The notes under the pieces were generated by a model that was given only the letters and a program-made list of their open reading frames with translations, searched no databases and was not told the DNA's origin. Positions 31,637 to 44,444 of a DNA stretch of 64,000 bases are shown one piece after another (the first letter of the stretch is position 1; every line of letters begins with the position of its first letter). Both the position numbers and the translations under genes were made by a program. The stretch is from Sphaeroforma sirkka (lineage: Eukaryota > Opisthokonta > Ichthyosporea > Ichthyophonida). The stretch is from NCBI GenBank assembly GCA_001586965.3, contig LUCW03002614.1, positions 106,001 through 170,000 on the forward strand, read 5' to 3'.

Positions 31637-34600
31637 ACGTTGGTGACTAGATTTTATATAATCGAGCGTAGATTGCTCGGCTTTAAATTGAATTAACACC
31701 CTGTAAAACCAACGAAGACTTCATGCTTCATCTAGACCCGAAATCTGCGCATTCTTAAGGGCTTCTCGCAATGCCCCTTTAGTGTCGCGCTCCATAATGT
31801 TGTTGAGGTTGTGCCGGTTCGAGGGCCACTCCGGCCAACTACGTGGGTCCCGTGGTTCCTACTTGTTTGCTGGTCGTGAGTCGTGGGTTGCTCTTAATGT
31901 CTCGAGTACACCCCTGAGTGCCTCCGCTCATGGTAAATTGTTCGCTTCCACTGCACTACATAATTTCTCCGACAGCTTGAGCATTCGCGCGTACAAGGCT
32001 TGGCGATCCGCCGTTATGCTGTCTAGTGTAAATGGTGTGGCCTGCTGAGCCAAGCACCGACCCTTCTCAGATGACGTGGCTTGACTCGACGGTGTGCGTT
32101 CAAGCATCCTGCGTGACGGTAGACTGTTATCCATAGCTTCTCGTACAAACTGTTGACCCTGACGTTGTGCTTGTAAAGACGTATCCATGTTGTCACGACG
32201 ATTGTCCTGTGTCTCCCTGCCGTGAGGGTTCTGGGTGGCCCTACGTTGTTCCTGTGCAAAGCTTTGAAGTGACACCGTCTCCTGTTGTGTATCACCATCG
32301 TCCTGATCCGACGATGTATACCCTAACCCGTGACGGGCGTCGTCGGCTCCTCTAATGCGGAACTCGAGGCTGTCCGGTGATGAAGGTGTGATCGCTCGTC
32401 GTAGTCGTTGCAAACGCCGTTCATATTTCTCCAATAGCGATTGCTGTCGTCGAAGTAGGCTCGTCATTTGTTCTGGCGTGTCGTCGTCTCTACTTCGGCT
32501 ATGTCGTCTCCCATTGGCATACTAACAAGGGTGCTTACTTGCGACAGCTCTTGATGCCTCTCGAGGAGTTGTCCCCTCCTGGTAGTAAGCCTGCGACGAC
32601 GAATGTGCAGCTCTCTATGGTTTCGGGGTTCGTCGTTCACGATCCGTGAAGTCCACATCACTCGGGGTGGTTATTCGCCCATCGCGTTGTTGTTGTGCCG
32701 GTAGCGTCTGCTGATATATTGTTCGGTTAGTTCGATGTTCTATCTCTAAGTCGCCCTACAATTATCCGCCAGTGTCTACTTATTTCTGAGTCCGTCGACG
32801 AAAACCTCGTTGATGGAAGTCATCCCGTTCACGTTGTTCTGGGGATAGCTGCTATTACCGACGACTCTGTCGAATGTTAGCCATGGTAGAAGTAATCCTT
32901 TGTTGTCTATTGATAGCAATGTGATGCTTCGACTGTTTCTCCTTTGACTTTAAATAGACATTCACCTGCGATCCTCACGCCTACTAATTACTTGAAGCCC
33001 TTGGTGCATCGTTCTCGCATAAACCTCTTGCTCCAAACTACCCTGACTATCGTTGCGGTTGCTCTTTACTCCTCCGGCCAACTCCGTACTCTCGAACCTC
33101 ATGCCATTACTCGCTTCATTACTCGCTCTGTGGCTTCTTACTCTTCATGTTCTTGTTCCATCGCTCCGTACATGTGTCTTTTCGCTACCAACGTTTCTTC
33201 GTTCCTCTTTCGGCTTCGACTCTAACTAGTTGGCTAGTCGTGCTTTCTACACCCGCCGTCGCTGTGTCTTGGTACTGCTCGTCATCTCACGAACACTTGT
33301 CTACAGAAACTCATACGGGTTATTCATACTCACATTGACATTGACGAATTTGATCAGACCATTCATATGCACATTTATATGCTCACTCACTCGTGTATCT
33401 GTTCTAGTACTGTATACGCACACCCTATTGTTTTTATACTTGTACCTTTCCTATTGTGTTTGTACCGTTCATTTTGCGTACAAGAACTTGCTATATGATT
33501 GTCGTCTGTTTGTGTGATTGACATTGCATGTACATCTTACTTTGGTGTCTACGTGCGAATGTTATTTCTTTGTAGTTTCATATCTTCTACTGAAGAATTA
33601 TTTAGTTTACATCTGGTTACTTGAGTATCCATCCCACATCATCCTTTTCTCTCATATTACTGTACACAGTTTCTTACGTACCTTTTGGTTGCCCATACAC
33701 ACGTATACCTCGTTGCCATAGTGATGATCAAACATATACACCTACCTGGTTTCCTTTACGTGTTCCATGACCTCCTGCTACCGTCTACTGTTCTTCCAAA
33801 TCCTTCCCATCTTTCTTGGTTTGAATCGACTCTCGCTCCGGTATCGGTTCCCATGACGTTGTGCGTTTCTCTTGACGTGGCATAGTTCGGAGAGTCCATG
33901 TCGATAATGTGAACGTTAGATTCCCATTCTCTTGTTCCAACACAACATTTTCTCTGTTACGATTCTCTATTGTATTACCCATCGTTGTCGTCCTTGGGGT
34001 TTCTTGACTATTAATTTCTATGCTCTCCAGTCGTTCTACTCTCTTATTCAACATGTCTACCTGTCGATGTACATGTGTTCGTATTCTACGGCTGTGTTGA
34101 CCCACACGGCTCGCATGCCCTTCTATTCTCACGGCTCCTTCAGTCATTTCGTACTCTGAAGCACTACTGCTGTTTGGTAGAAGTGCTGGCATGCTATCGC
34201 TTGTATCGCTACTAATGAATCCACTATCCGTGTCATTTAACAATGGTTGGTTCGCGTTGGGAACCGTCATTTCAGTTACTAATGCCTACTGATGCCTAGA
34301 ACTTTCTCTCTTCTTCGTGTCATAAAAAATTTCTACTTCCACATAGAAACCTCTCGGTCCTACTATCTTCTTTTCCTATCTAGGATAAGTTCAATTAATG
34401 CACAACATCTAAGTCAGTTAAATAAGTAGTCGAAAATAACTGTATCTCAATGCACTCCCCTCGTACAAGGCGAGACGTTGTTTAATTATTGAACCAATCC
34501 TATGACTATCATTTTGTCACGTGTTCTCCGTTAATCAGTTTGATCTGGTTGGATAAACCCGGTTCAAAATGTAGTCACTAATAAAACCCAAATATCAAAT

Positions 34601-34645
34601 AAACCCTAATCCCAAATAACCCCTATCAGGGACTTCCTGACTACA
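31637..34645 (-). mobile_element. E3a, right part (gag region and 5' LTR)
   Basis: Gag-like sequence of E3a on the minus strand. Its start lies at about 34.27 kb with a Ser/Asp-rich N terminus, followed by a coiled-coil-like stretch (VDMLNKRVERLESIEI). A second Arg/Gln-rich segment is at about 32.47-31.93 kb. The 5' LTR is at about 34418-34645 and ends GACTACA, followed by the CCAT duplication. It is decayed. The poor coding signal at 32.7-33.7 kb is probably gag that has drifted beyond recognition. Confidence 0.75.
34418..34645 (-). repeat. E3a 5' LTR
   Basis: About 228 bp, related to the E3b LTRs, with the AATAACTGTATCTCAA box and the CAAYG...ACGTTG hairpin (34448-34480). The inner stem here is CTCG/CGAG. 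The left edge is blurred. Confidence 0.75.
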
Positions 34646-36925
34646 CCATCCGACACCTTCATACGTAAGGTTGAAGAATCCAAGATTCCACTCTTGACAC
34701 CTAAGTCTCTGCGAGAGGATGGGATGACGCATACACCTGCAGTATGGGTCGCCGAAGTACAATCCAATTCTAAAGAAGCAAAGAAGAACTCATCACTAGC
34801 GAAAGCATTCTACAAGAAGATACGTTCTGACAAAGCAACTGCATACGAAGCCGAGACAAGGCTACTCAAGCAGTTGATGAGTGATTTTCCAGATGTATAC
34901 GACCATGTAACTCAACTAATGGACAAAGAGAACATTAGTAGAATTCACACGGCCGATCTTTCAGGCGAGATTGGACAAGTCGAGCCTTCGAGTCCAAGTG
35001 ATGTGGTAGTGTAATCCTCACCTCCAGATTTTGATACAGCAAGGTCATCGGAGGCAGACATTCTGAAGTGGTTAAGGCAGAATCATGCGCTTAAATACAT
35101 GGATAAGGTTAGGACTGAGAAAGATTGTAAGAGGTACGGGATTGTACACCCAAGTTTAAAGCAATATATATCTCAGGTCTATCACGAATGCAGCGACTGC
35201 GAAGTTAACCGGATCAAGCGCTATGGATATGCTCCATCGCGGAGTGTATCAGAAGACGAGCCATGGCGCAGGGTTGACATTGATTTGGTATAGCTACCCA
35301 CGTCTGAACAAACAAAAGATAAGTATGTCTGCCACGTTCTTGGTGTTGCTTCAAGATATAACGTGTTGTATCCTCTGAAAGATAAATCAACACAAACTGT
35401 GTCTGAGTGCATATATAAGTGTTTCGCAGATTTCGACTGGCCAGCGATTGTATGTGCCGACAACGGTAATGAGTTTACAGGAGACGTCATGACGACTCTG
35501 TTACTCGTTGCGGGATCATGCCACAAAATGGGGGTGCCCTATAAGCCTCAAACACAAGGTGCGGATGAGGTACGACACAGAAAGATGAAGGAGTTCATGC
35601 GTGGAGCATTACTATACGATGCTGACTTGTGGCCATACTCAATTAACTGGGTACAGACACAAATGAGCGAGACACCGGATTTAATCACTGGTGCAACACC
35701 CGCTCACTATTTCAGGGGCCGTTATAGTGAACTACAAGTACCCTTCAACAAGGACTCAGAGGACGATCATGTGTTACCATGGCTAGAGAAGATGCGTCGT
35801 ATCAGAGACGTCGTCTTTCCTTGTTTGAGAGATGAAGGACATCGCACTCAAGAAGAGACAGAAGCGATAGATTGACTAAAAAAAGATAGCCGAATTTGAG
35901 GTAGGCGACATAGTCAACATTATGGCTCGCAACTCCGATACAACTATGCTTACGGCTAAATACATTGGACCATTCAAAATTTCAGTGGCCAATAAGAAGA
36001 GCAGAACTTACGAAGTTAACAATGTTGACGGTTCAAGCGCTCTTAATATCGGATCACATCGAATTTCGACGAAAGAAATCATCCTTCGTCGCACACGTGA
36101 ATGAAGCTACTACACCTCTAATGTCTTACGAGTTGAAGAAAATTTTGGGGAAGTACAACAATGAGGACATAACTTACTACACAACGGAGTTTGCTGATGG
36201 CGCGCAATACGATCTACCTCCATCGGCATTCGATTATCCAGATGTATTGAAGGCTTTTAATAAGAAGTTTCGTAAACGCCTACATAAGAACAAGACAGAC
36301 GCAAAAGCTAACTTACCTACAAACAAACGTCCTGATGTATTTAAGGTTTATCCACAGACATCATTCATTCCAAGTTTCGAGGACCATGGAATGTATGTAC
36401 CTCCTAAAGGCACTAAGAAACGTCCCATCCACCATCGGGGACCTCAGGGACCTAAACCCAAACATAATAGAGTAACCGAGTAACTTATAAAGTCCAAGTA
36501 TATTTTGTCTGAGAGAATAAAATGTAAGCACTGAGGCCATTATATGATCGAAACCCGTTTCTTCTTTTCGCTTGTACAATCCATGTGAGCTTTTTGAGTC
36601 AGCATTGGAATTTTCAAGCTGAGGGGAGGGCTGTGTAAAATCAGCGGGTTCCTATAGTAGGAGGACATGTTAACGTATATTATAAACGTATTACCGTTTA
36701 AACGCTATTACGGTTATAAAACCTGGTATACGTTGAAACGCAATTGTAGATATTTGTATCTGTATAATAATCAAATGATCTAAAAATAGATATATTATAT
36801 TGACAGAAAACAAACAAACAAATAATCTAGTTTGGTATGTTTGTAAATATATTTGTATACGACAGAGGCCGGAGACTGTTGATATTGATATGATCGTTTT
36901 TCTATAATGATGTGTTTTCCATCAC
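34646..36925 (+). mobile_element. E5, right part (linker, integrase, 3' end)
   Basis: The old plus-strand element resumes after the E3a insertion. A charged linker is at about 34.66-35.03 kb, the HHCC zinc finger at about 35.1-35.22 kb (YHECSDCEVNRIKRYG), and the integrase core at about 35.26-35.74 kb (CADNGNEF, PYKPQTQGADE). A C-terminal domain, with a chromodomain-like stretch (TEFADG, SAFDYPDVLKAFNKK), ends at about 36.48 kb. A polypurine tract GAGGGGAGGG at 36621-36630 sits just before a TGT that probably opens the 3' LTR, about 36632-36925. The LTR end is a guess (ATCACAACA). It is decayed. Confidence 0.8.
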
Positions 36926-37090
36926 AACATTGGGATACAATAATTGGAGAGTCTCAGGTGATACTGACACTTGATGGCACGTGTTGTATTACCGAATACT
37001 CTTAGCGCGAGATAGCCCACTGAGAAATGGGGCATGAAAATGATCCTCCATAGCCAGCCAACTAGATGTGCCCGTCGATGTCTTCAATGG
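36926..37090. other. Short spacer between E5 and Copia remains
   Basis: I see nothing recognisable here. Confidence 0.5.
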
Positions 37091-38400
37091 GATTGAGAGC
37101 TAGGTACCATGTGATGGGGTTCTGGCATAAGCATGAGAATTGATGAGACGGTTGTCTCTGGAATAAAAATTCATGAAGTCATCTACGTCGGGTATGTATG
37201 CATTGTCACGAAGGTGCAGAAGGAGGGGATGGTGGCGAGTAAAATTCGTCATTAGATTCGAGGGCCAAAATTGGAGGTATGAGGATAGCAGGTGGAACCG
37301 AGCGAGTAGGACGCGGTGTAGGAGGAAGGCGAGCGGCTTGTGATACCAGTATGGGAATAGGACTGGAAGGTGGTGGGATGGTGTCACGGGGAAGAATGGA
37401 GGGTGCGGGTAATGTGCCAGATACAGGAGAAAGAGAGACGCGAGACGGAAGAGACAACGGCGATACAGGTAACGATTGTGGTGCAGAATAAGAGACCATG
37501 ATGGTTGTAGTGTGGGGATGAGTATGCCGTGCCTCATGAATCTCATATGTACAAGGGGTAGCAGTCTGCGTGCAACGCTTGTCATCAGGAGATCACTGGG
37601 GTTGTTCGTAAGAAAAGAACTGGAGTTTTCTAGTGTTAATGATCTGTTGAGTGTGGAATGATTGAGCAATGTATGTGTCAGGAGTACTGTTGGTCACGCG
37701 GCCGAGGAACACCCCATAGTGACAGTAGGCGACAAACTTGTGGGTCGATTTGTGGGCGGAGCCTTCAATGCGATAAGCAACAACACAGTCGTAGCAGGCC
37801 TGCCACTTGTCCGAAGGAATGGCCAGCGCCAAAGCCAGAGACCAGTGAAGGAGGGGTTGGCCAGAGTCAAGAAGGCGAGTACGGACTGGGACATTCAACA
37901 TGTCATGGGCACGCTCAATTTCACCGTTGAGCTGGGGCGTATAGGGTGGGGTATTTTTGAGATGCATGTGACGAGTGAGAAGAAGACTTTTGGCTGCAGC
38001 ACGTTGACATACATAATCGGAGTAGCCACAGTGGTCCCGGACTATCGATCGCGAACGTGCAGCCCATGACCGCAATAAACTGACCTATGTCATTCAACTC
38101 ACCGCTGTTCCCTCTACCGCCAATATTAAATAGTCAAGAAGGCGAGTACGGACTAGGACATTCAGCATGTCGTGGGCACGCTCAATTTCACCGTTGAGCT
38201 GGGGCGTATTGGGTGGAGTCTTTTTGAGATGCATGTGACGAGTGAGAAGAAGACTTTTGACTGCAGCACGTTGACGTACAGAATCGGAGTAGCCACAGTG
38301 GTCCCGGACTATCGATCGCGAACGTGCAACCCATGACCGCAATAAACTGACCTATGTCATTCAACTCACCGCTGTTCCCTCTACCGCCAAGATTATATAT
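37091..38400 (-). mobile_element. Ty1/Copia fossil, integrase and proline-rich linker
   Basis: The minus strand reads a Copia-type integrase segment at about 38.05-37.6 kb: PPYTPQLNGEIERAHDML corresponds to the PYTPQ-NGVAER signature, followed by an HYGVFLG-type stretch. A Pro/Ser-rich linker at about 37.5-37.2 kb is typical of the region between Copia integrase and RT. A block of about 266 bp is tandemly duplicated (37866-38131 and 38132-38397), which repeats part of the integrase. It is broken, with several breaks. Confidence 0.8.
37866..38397. repeat. Direct tandem duplication (about 266 bp) in the Copia integrase fossil
   Basis: Both halves start gtcaagaaggcgagtacgg and end at the phrase ctctaccgccaa. 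They differ at scattered single bases, so the duplication is not brand new. Confidence 0.85.
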
Positions 38401-38463
38401 TCGAAATATGTATTCACAAAGAAACACGACGAAAATGGCGAGCTCACCATTCATAAAACGAGA

Positions 38464-38890
38464 ATGTTAGCCCGCAGTGACGAACAACGGCATGGTGATT
38501 CCTTCTGGGACACTTACGCCCCAACTGCGTCTTCCACGACGCTCCGTATTTCCTTGGCCACCGCGGCTTTTCAGAAGCGCACCGTCCACCACTTTGATGT
38601 CAATACAACATACCTCTACTCCAAAACCGATAATCCTGTTCCTATGCTCTCTCCAAAGGGGAGTGTCGAACTCGGACACTACCCCCAACGCTGTTCTGAT
38701 TCTTCTCCGGGGCCACTACCGAACCTCCGCCATCTCGGCTTCATTCAGAGCCAACATGACGAGAACATCTGGACTCACCCTATTTGCGACATCATACTCG
38801 TAATCTATGTCGACGAGATAGTCCCTGCCGTTGTCCACAGCTCGGGCCATGAGCAGTGGCTCTATGATAACCTCTCCCTTACCTATACAA
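38464..38890 (+). mobile_element. Ty1/Copia fossil, RT fragment, opposite strand
   Basis: The plus strand reads SFWDTYAPTASSTTLRISLA and HHFDVNTTYLYSKT, followed by LGFIQSQHDENIW and VIYVDEIVP. These match the ETFAPVAK..TIR, LDVKNAFLHG and YVDDI motifs of Copia RT. It is a shortened, decayed fragment. It lies in the opposite orientation to the integrase and RNase H pieces on either side. Confidence 0.75.
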
Positions 38891-38916
38891 TCTATTTACT
38901 ATTTAGGCTCTACTAG

Positions 38917-39458
38917 CTGGACTGAAACGAACATAGTGTAGAAACATATCAATCCAACGTTTCTCAGTAGCTGTTTATTTATTGTAAAGTGAACCCCCTA
39001 TTTATATTATACTAAATATTGTGTTGTACGTGGGTCGATTTGGGAGCCGCGTGCGAGCCTGACAAAACTCCAGTAGAGGTCTAAGAACCAAAATTAAAAA
39101 ACTAGGTTTGTCCTGAAGCATAACCTTCTACTTTGTAAAGAAAACGAAGAAAAGGAAAGCAAAAACGCCTATTCATCTATGGTCTATTATGTAAAGTTTT
39201 CCATGGCCCTTTTTGTAAAGTTTTCTATTTGTCGTCGCTGTAAAGTGAAAGTGTCCGATAATCGTTGGACACAGAAGAACAATTTTTTTAATTATATTTT
39301 CGTATTCAACATATATTGTTGAAACCTAAAAACTTAAGGCATAGTTTGTGTTTAGTTGTCGTATACGTGAGTGAACTTAGTGAGACAACTATAGAAAACC
39401 AAACAGGACAAATAACCCGGACCGATAATGCCCTTATATTGATATTGAGAGAACAAAG
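38917..39458. other. Spacer within Copia remains
   Basis: AT-rich, with no recognisable coding content. It may be Copia LTR or untranslated sequence, but no paired copy is seen. Confidence 0.4.
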
Positions 39459-39761
39459 CTAGCTCAAATTCCCTCCACCCCCCTTCCCATAAAAAAAGAT
39501 CCGGGGAGAAGTCAAAAGCAAACTACCAAATTCGGTGTGCTTGAGACGATGTAGGCTCATAGTGTGAAGATCCGCTGGGTTGCCATTCGTAAGCATAACC
39601 CCAGCGTTACGAACATATTCACGTATGTAATGATGCCGAATTTGAAAGTGCTTAGGGCCGTTCGGCGTCCCGGTTCCAAGTACAATCTTCAAGGCTGATA
39701 GATCATCAATGTGAATAACCGTTGGGCGAGGATGGGATGTAGTGAGGGAACCGACTTTAAG
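39459..39761 (-). mobile_element. Ty1/Copia fossil, RNase H fragment
   Basis: The minus strand reads VIHIDDLSALKIVLGTG, then KHFQIRHHYIREYVRNAGV. This matches the D-N-SAI / KHI-I-YHFIRE pattern of Copia RNase H. It ends where an LTR fragment of the S family begins. Confidence 0.75.
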
Positions 39762-39932
39762 ATCTATTTGAGACAATAGTAGATATAGGATTCTAAAAAC
39801 TAATTTCATAATATCTAAACTACTACTTACAGATTTTGGTCCTCCCGCCAATCTCCAAAATCTAATACAGTAAGTCTTTTTTATTTATCTATAACTCTTC
39901 TTCAGATGCAACCTTGTTTTTAATAGCTAATG
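39762..39932. repeat. Fragment of an S-family LTR
   Basis: About 170 bp matching the middle of the S LTRs: 'tatttgagacaatagtagat', the 'ggtcctcccgccaatctcca' phrase and the following pyrimidine run. It is diverged and has no LTR ends. Confidence 0.75.
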
Positions 39933-40560
39933 GCTACGCGTCCCCTGGACGGGAATGGCACCGGCGAATACGTTTTTATACATCATGATTTGACTGAGTT
40001 TGTTCGCTCGGAGCTAGTTTAAATAATTTGACAAATTGGATCCGCTCGTTTTGCTCGCTACTTGTGTATTGATATCAAAATGGTATTATTTGAATATTGG
40101 TACTTTGAAATCGCTTGCTTCGCTCGCTACTTGTGTAATGTTTTAATAAAAATACATAATTTAAATTGTCATATTTAGCTTGTTACTGCATTCAGTGTAT
40201 AATATTAATTGAAAATATCGCCTAATATGACTTCGATCGTTAATATATATTTTAAGAAAAATATATTTTAATTGTCATATTTATTATTTAGCCTGCTATT
40301 TAAATACATACTGCGGTAGACCCCCCCCTCACCCCCTTTTTCATTCTGCTAAGTTTTTTTCTCAATTATTAACAACAAAAAGGAAATCATAGCTTTTTGA
40401 CACAACCCTCTATTTCAATTCTTGACAATTGTAAAGGCACCGTAAAGTGACACGTAATGTACACGTATTGTGTTTGGGGAGTCTAAGTTTATTGACCTAA
40501 GGTCGGTTGCTTTAGTTCACAGTAAGAAAGTGACCCGAAGAAAGCGCCGTGTTCACTATT
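39933..40560. other. AT-rich repeat with TTCGCTCGCTACTTGTGTA motifs
   Basis: There is no gene. 'GCTCGCTACTTGTGTA' occurs at about 40056 and 40130, and 'actgcattcagtgtataata' at about 40190. Both reappear inverted at 55.6-55.7 kb on the far side of element E4. Confidence 0.6.
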
Positions 40561-40745
40561 TATACTCCTGGCGGCGACCAGTGCGAATCCCGTTGGACGA
40601 CACGAAAGTGGCGCGCCAAAAGGGCAACCGAAAGTTTCCGCGAAGGTTTAGGCTTTTACAAGGGTAAATCTAGGAAGAATACTCTACCCACCAGGCCACC
40701 AGGAAAAATACCCACCAGGCCGCCAGGTTTTACAACACCCCGTTC
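40561..40745 (-). mobile_element. Detached piece of an E4-type element (gag start region)
   Basis: 'ttggacgacacgaaagtggc' and the next 100 bp match 55387-55500, the gag start of E4, in the same orientation. The leading 'ctcctggcggcgacca' also matches about 47207. It is therefore a rearranged fragment of a second E4-type copy. Confidence 0.65.
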
Positions 40746-40913
40746 GATTTAGAGAAGAAAAATCGGATAGAAAACTGTGGTTGGAGGGTAGAGAATGAAA
40801 CTTGGCCAGGTAATGAGAGTAAAAGAGGCAAAAAAAGTCATGTAGGGCAGCCACGAAGGTGGCGTAGAAGAAGCAGAATGGTTGGTACGCCACTCTAATA
40901 ATAGAGAGGCGCG

Positions 40914-43900
40914 TTAAACTGGATTAGTAGCCAGTGTGTAAGCACATTTCAAAGCTGACTTCAAAGTGGTGACACGGGAAGCAGGTAAATGGGTTTGAAG
41001 AAAAGCGACATCCGCATCGGAAAAAGTAGAATTGCTGGCATCATGGCAATGGACAGCAGCAAGAGAAGCATAAGCGCGAAGAGCGCCATTACGTTTGTAT
41101 CGAAAATCAGTAGCAGAAGGCCAATCTTTAAAGGCGGCAGTTAACTGGGCTGTGTCATATTCAGGGGCATCCTTGAACGGGCTAATGTAGAATAGCCAAT
41201 GCGTATAAACAGAATTTCCTCGTGTACCAGGGATATTAGGGGCAGGTCTACCGACAGGTTCACGGTATGCTTTGTTTAGAGCGATGTACTCGATAATTTT
41301 TAAAAGTAGCACAATCTTGGATAGCATGCATACCCGGAGGATCAAGCGAAATCACCCGTGCAGGACCACCCCATAGGGTGCGGTCAGAGAAAGGTGTAGG
41401 TTTCAGTTTGTAGAGAACAAGGCGGTGAATAGCGATCATAGGAGCATTATAACGATGTTGGTTAGCTTGGTGAGCTTGGGAAGCTTGGGCACGGCGGTTA
41501 CGCTCCCACACAGTACGATCAGCATCAGTTGGTTGAGGGATCAAAGTAATAAAAAGATCACTAGGAGATCGGTCCTCATTTAGAATAAGCTCTAAATCGC
41601 GGTTGTTTGGGTGGTGAAACTGACGAAACAGTAACCAGAGTATGTGGTGCGACATTATAATGGTGTTGACAGTGGAGTTGTAATCTCGTGCGAACTTCCA
41701 ACTCTCAATGTCCCAAGTATCAATAAACTCATTTCGTTCAACCCATACGAGGTACGTATCTATGAGTTTCTCTACAAGGTCGTTATGCCGATGATTACCA
41801 GTCGAGACAATGTGACACTTAGTACCTTGTTCCGCACACCAATCAGTAAAGAGCTGGCTATTGAATGGGCTGTCAGCATCAGCGATATATTCAATAATAT
41901 ATGCCAATTGTTCTGACTGTTATTTGAGTTGTTGGATCACATCAAAAGCAGATTCCTCATCATGACGCATGGATGCACTGTTGACGTAGCGAGTGTGCTC
42001 ATCAATGCAGAATAATTGGTAGCGAAAACCACGTGAGGTTTCTTTCATAACCTTGAAATCAAGGTGTCGAACAGCACCAAAATAAGTACCACTGGTTAGT
42101 TGCGTCAAGAGTCCCATGGTAGGGCCAGGTTTAACTCCTTCACAAGCACACCCAGGGCACGTATTTTAAAAGGCAAAGTAAAAAATCGGGGGAGACTGTC
42201 CAAGTAATAAAGATCAGAAAGCATTCGGGCGAGGCGAACAGGACGAGCATGCCCTCGATTAAGATGTAAAGACCAAATGATACGGAGGACTCGGTGAGGG
42301 GGAATCACTCGAGTATTGAAGTATTGATCTTGTGAGGTGTTTTAGAGAGAGCGCAATAGCTTAAGGCAAAGATAGTGGTTCGTTTCCAGTAGCGTGTAGC
42401 CGACGGACGAGAGTAGATGTTGTCTTGGCAGTAGTGGTTCGTTCATCACCAACAAGGTCAGGGGAAATTGTATAAGGGTGGCTTGCATGTGGCGGTGGTA
42501 AAATATATCCCAAAGGAGAAGAAGTAGGTGAGGGTTCCTGAACACAATCCAAGGGAAGGGGATCAAGGTGGGAAGAGGTGGTTCCCGGGTCATCCATCGA
42601 ATCATCGTCCGACACAGGGTCCCCATCCGGTTCCGAGAAAGTAGAAGAAGCAGGCGTCTGTACATTAGCAGGAGGAGGAGGAGGGGACTGTGTGCCCGGC
42701 AAAGCGAGTGGAGGCAGCTGTGGCACAGAAGGGTCAGGTGCCACAGGTAAGGCGGACTGGTCTAGTGGCACATTGATCGGACCAGAGGCCAGCGAAGGCA
42801 TCGAACCAAGAGAAGATGTTAAGGAGGATGTCGAGACACTCTTTGGCCAACGCCACTTCCGTGTTTCTTGAAAGGATTCACAAAGAGCATTGCCTAAATA
42901 AACTTCTTGCTCAGGGTCTACCTTGCTTCGTGAAGGCTTGCGTTTGGTTAAAGCCATCGCAGGGAATAGCGACGTCGAAACGGGGCTAGGATCATGTTGA
43001 GGAGGGCCTTTGGCACCAACGAATTCTGGAAAGAGATCGGAAGGGGTAATGATTAAACGCTAAAAAAAACCAGCAATAGTGTAATCCCAAGCGGGAAAAC
43101 CTAAAGGGCGTTGACCATCAAGGAGGAAAGTGTCCTGAGTATGTGAGATAGAAATAGGAACGCCAAGTAAGGGGCTGTAGTCCAACACGGTAAAATAGCA
43201 ATAGCTTTCGAGAATGCTGGGTACTTAGACCATGGTGGGTTAACGAAATAGAAAGCATCTTCCAAAGGGACAGTTGCAGCAGTATAACCCATAGTTTCAC
43301 CTTACTGACCACAATAGTTCTTCAAATGATGGCATTGTGGACTTGCATAGAGATCCAATTGAGGACCCCCCATCGTTGGACAAGAAGCGTGAACCATGCA
43401 GGGTTAAGCTTGAGTTCTTGTAATTAAGCAGTGGGATGGGGGCGGAGTGTTGCCACAAGGAGTGGTGGAGGGATTACAAGAGGTGTAGACCACGTAACCT
43501 GTGGGTTAGCAGGTAACGTAGTAGGATCAAGAAGTGTAGGAGCACGAGACATCATGTCAGCCACAAAATTCCAATCACCAGGAATGTGTCTGATGTTAAT
43601 GTCATGACGTCGGACCTTCTCCACAAGGCGAAGGAGTCTATCATCCCGAGTAGATATAGGAACCTCTATTTGTGGACTAAAGAAAGAAATAACAGACATA
43701 TGGTCGGTCCATATGATAATGAGGTGGTGGTTTGGGGTGATAGTCATTTCATCTTTATCAACACCGTAGGCGATAGCCATGGTTTCCAAGTAAAAAATGT
43801 GATACCGAGATTGGGCTGGGTTAAGTTTATTCGATCGATAGGCAACTGGGAACAGGCGATCAATGCCATTAATACTAAACCTTCCTTGAGGGGGTATAGT

Positions 43901-44444
43901 AAGGGTGTCAGTGGCGTGTGGAGTGTTGGGCACGATAAGAAAACTGCCTTATCGAGATAGATTGTTTGTCTCTCTGAAAGGGCACGCTTCTGAGCTGTCC
44001 TTGATCGTTTGTATGGAGACAACTAGAAGTGCCCGTCTATTGTATGGCTGGGTCGACAAGATACCTGAGGTTTTGAAGGTAATGGTCTCCTTTGAGATGT
44101 TTGTTTAGAAGCCAAGGTGTTCTGCAACTTCAAGTTGTCTTGTAAAGCTTTATCAGCTTGCTCAACCCGCTTACTGCTTAGGGGCTTTTACCAACCTATA
44201 GGAAAGGTTGCGGAGGATTCATCATTGCGCAGTATACGCACAAATAAGCCCGAACCAACTCTTATGGGACAAGCATCTACTAGCATAATGACACCATTGA
44301 TTGCTTCTATTGTTACCAAGCGATATGAAGCATGCAAATCAGTCAACAATGAAAAGACGAGAGCCAAGTTTGGTATGTATTGTGACCAACAATTCATGGT
44401 CGCACAAATACCTCTACTTTATGCTTATCCTTTGGAGGATGTAA
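40914..44444 (-). mobile_element. E4, old Ty3/Gypsy fossil, part 1 (end of RT to integrase C terminus)
   Basis: Minus-strand pol remains. A segment after RT is at about 44.4-44.0 kb. RNase H is at about 43.9-43.5 kb (FPVAYRSNKLNPAQSRYHIF, IIWTDHMSVISFF, DWNFVADMMSRAP). The extra domain is at about 43.4-43.1 kb, ending in YFVNPPWSKYP. A long Pro/Ser-rich linker is at about 42.95-42.4 kb, the integrase zinc finger at about 42.3-42.2 kb (HLNRGHARPVRLARML), and the core at about 42.1-41.5 kb. The C-terminal region reaches about 40.9 kb. It is strongly decayed and is the oldest layer of this nest. Confidence 0.8.
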
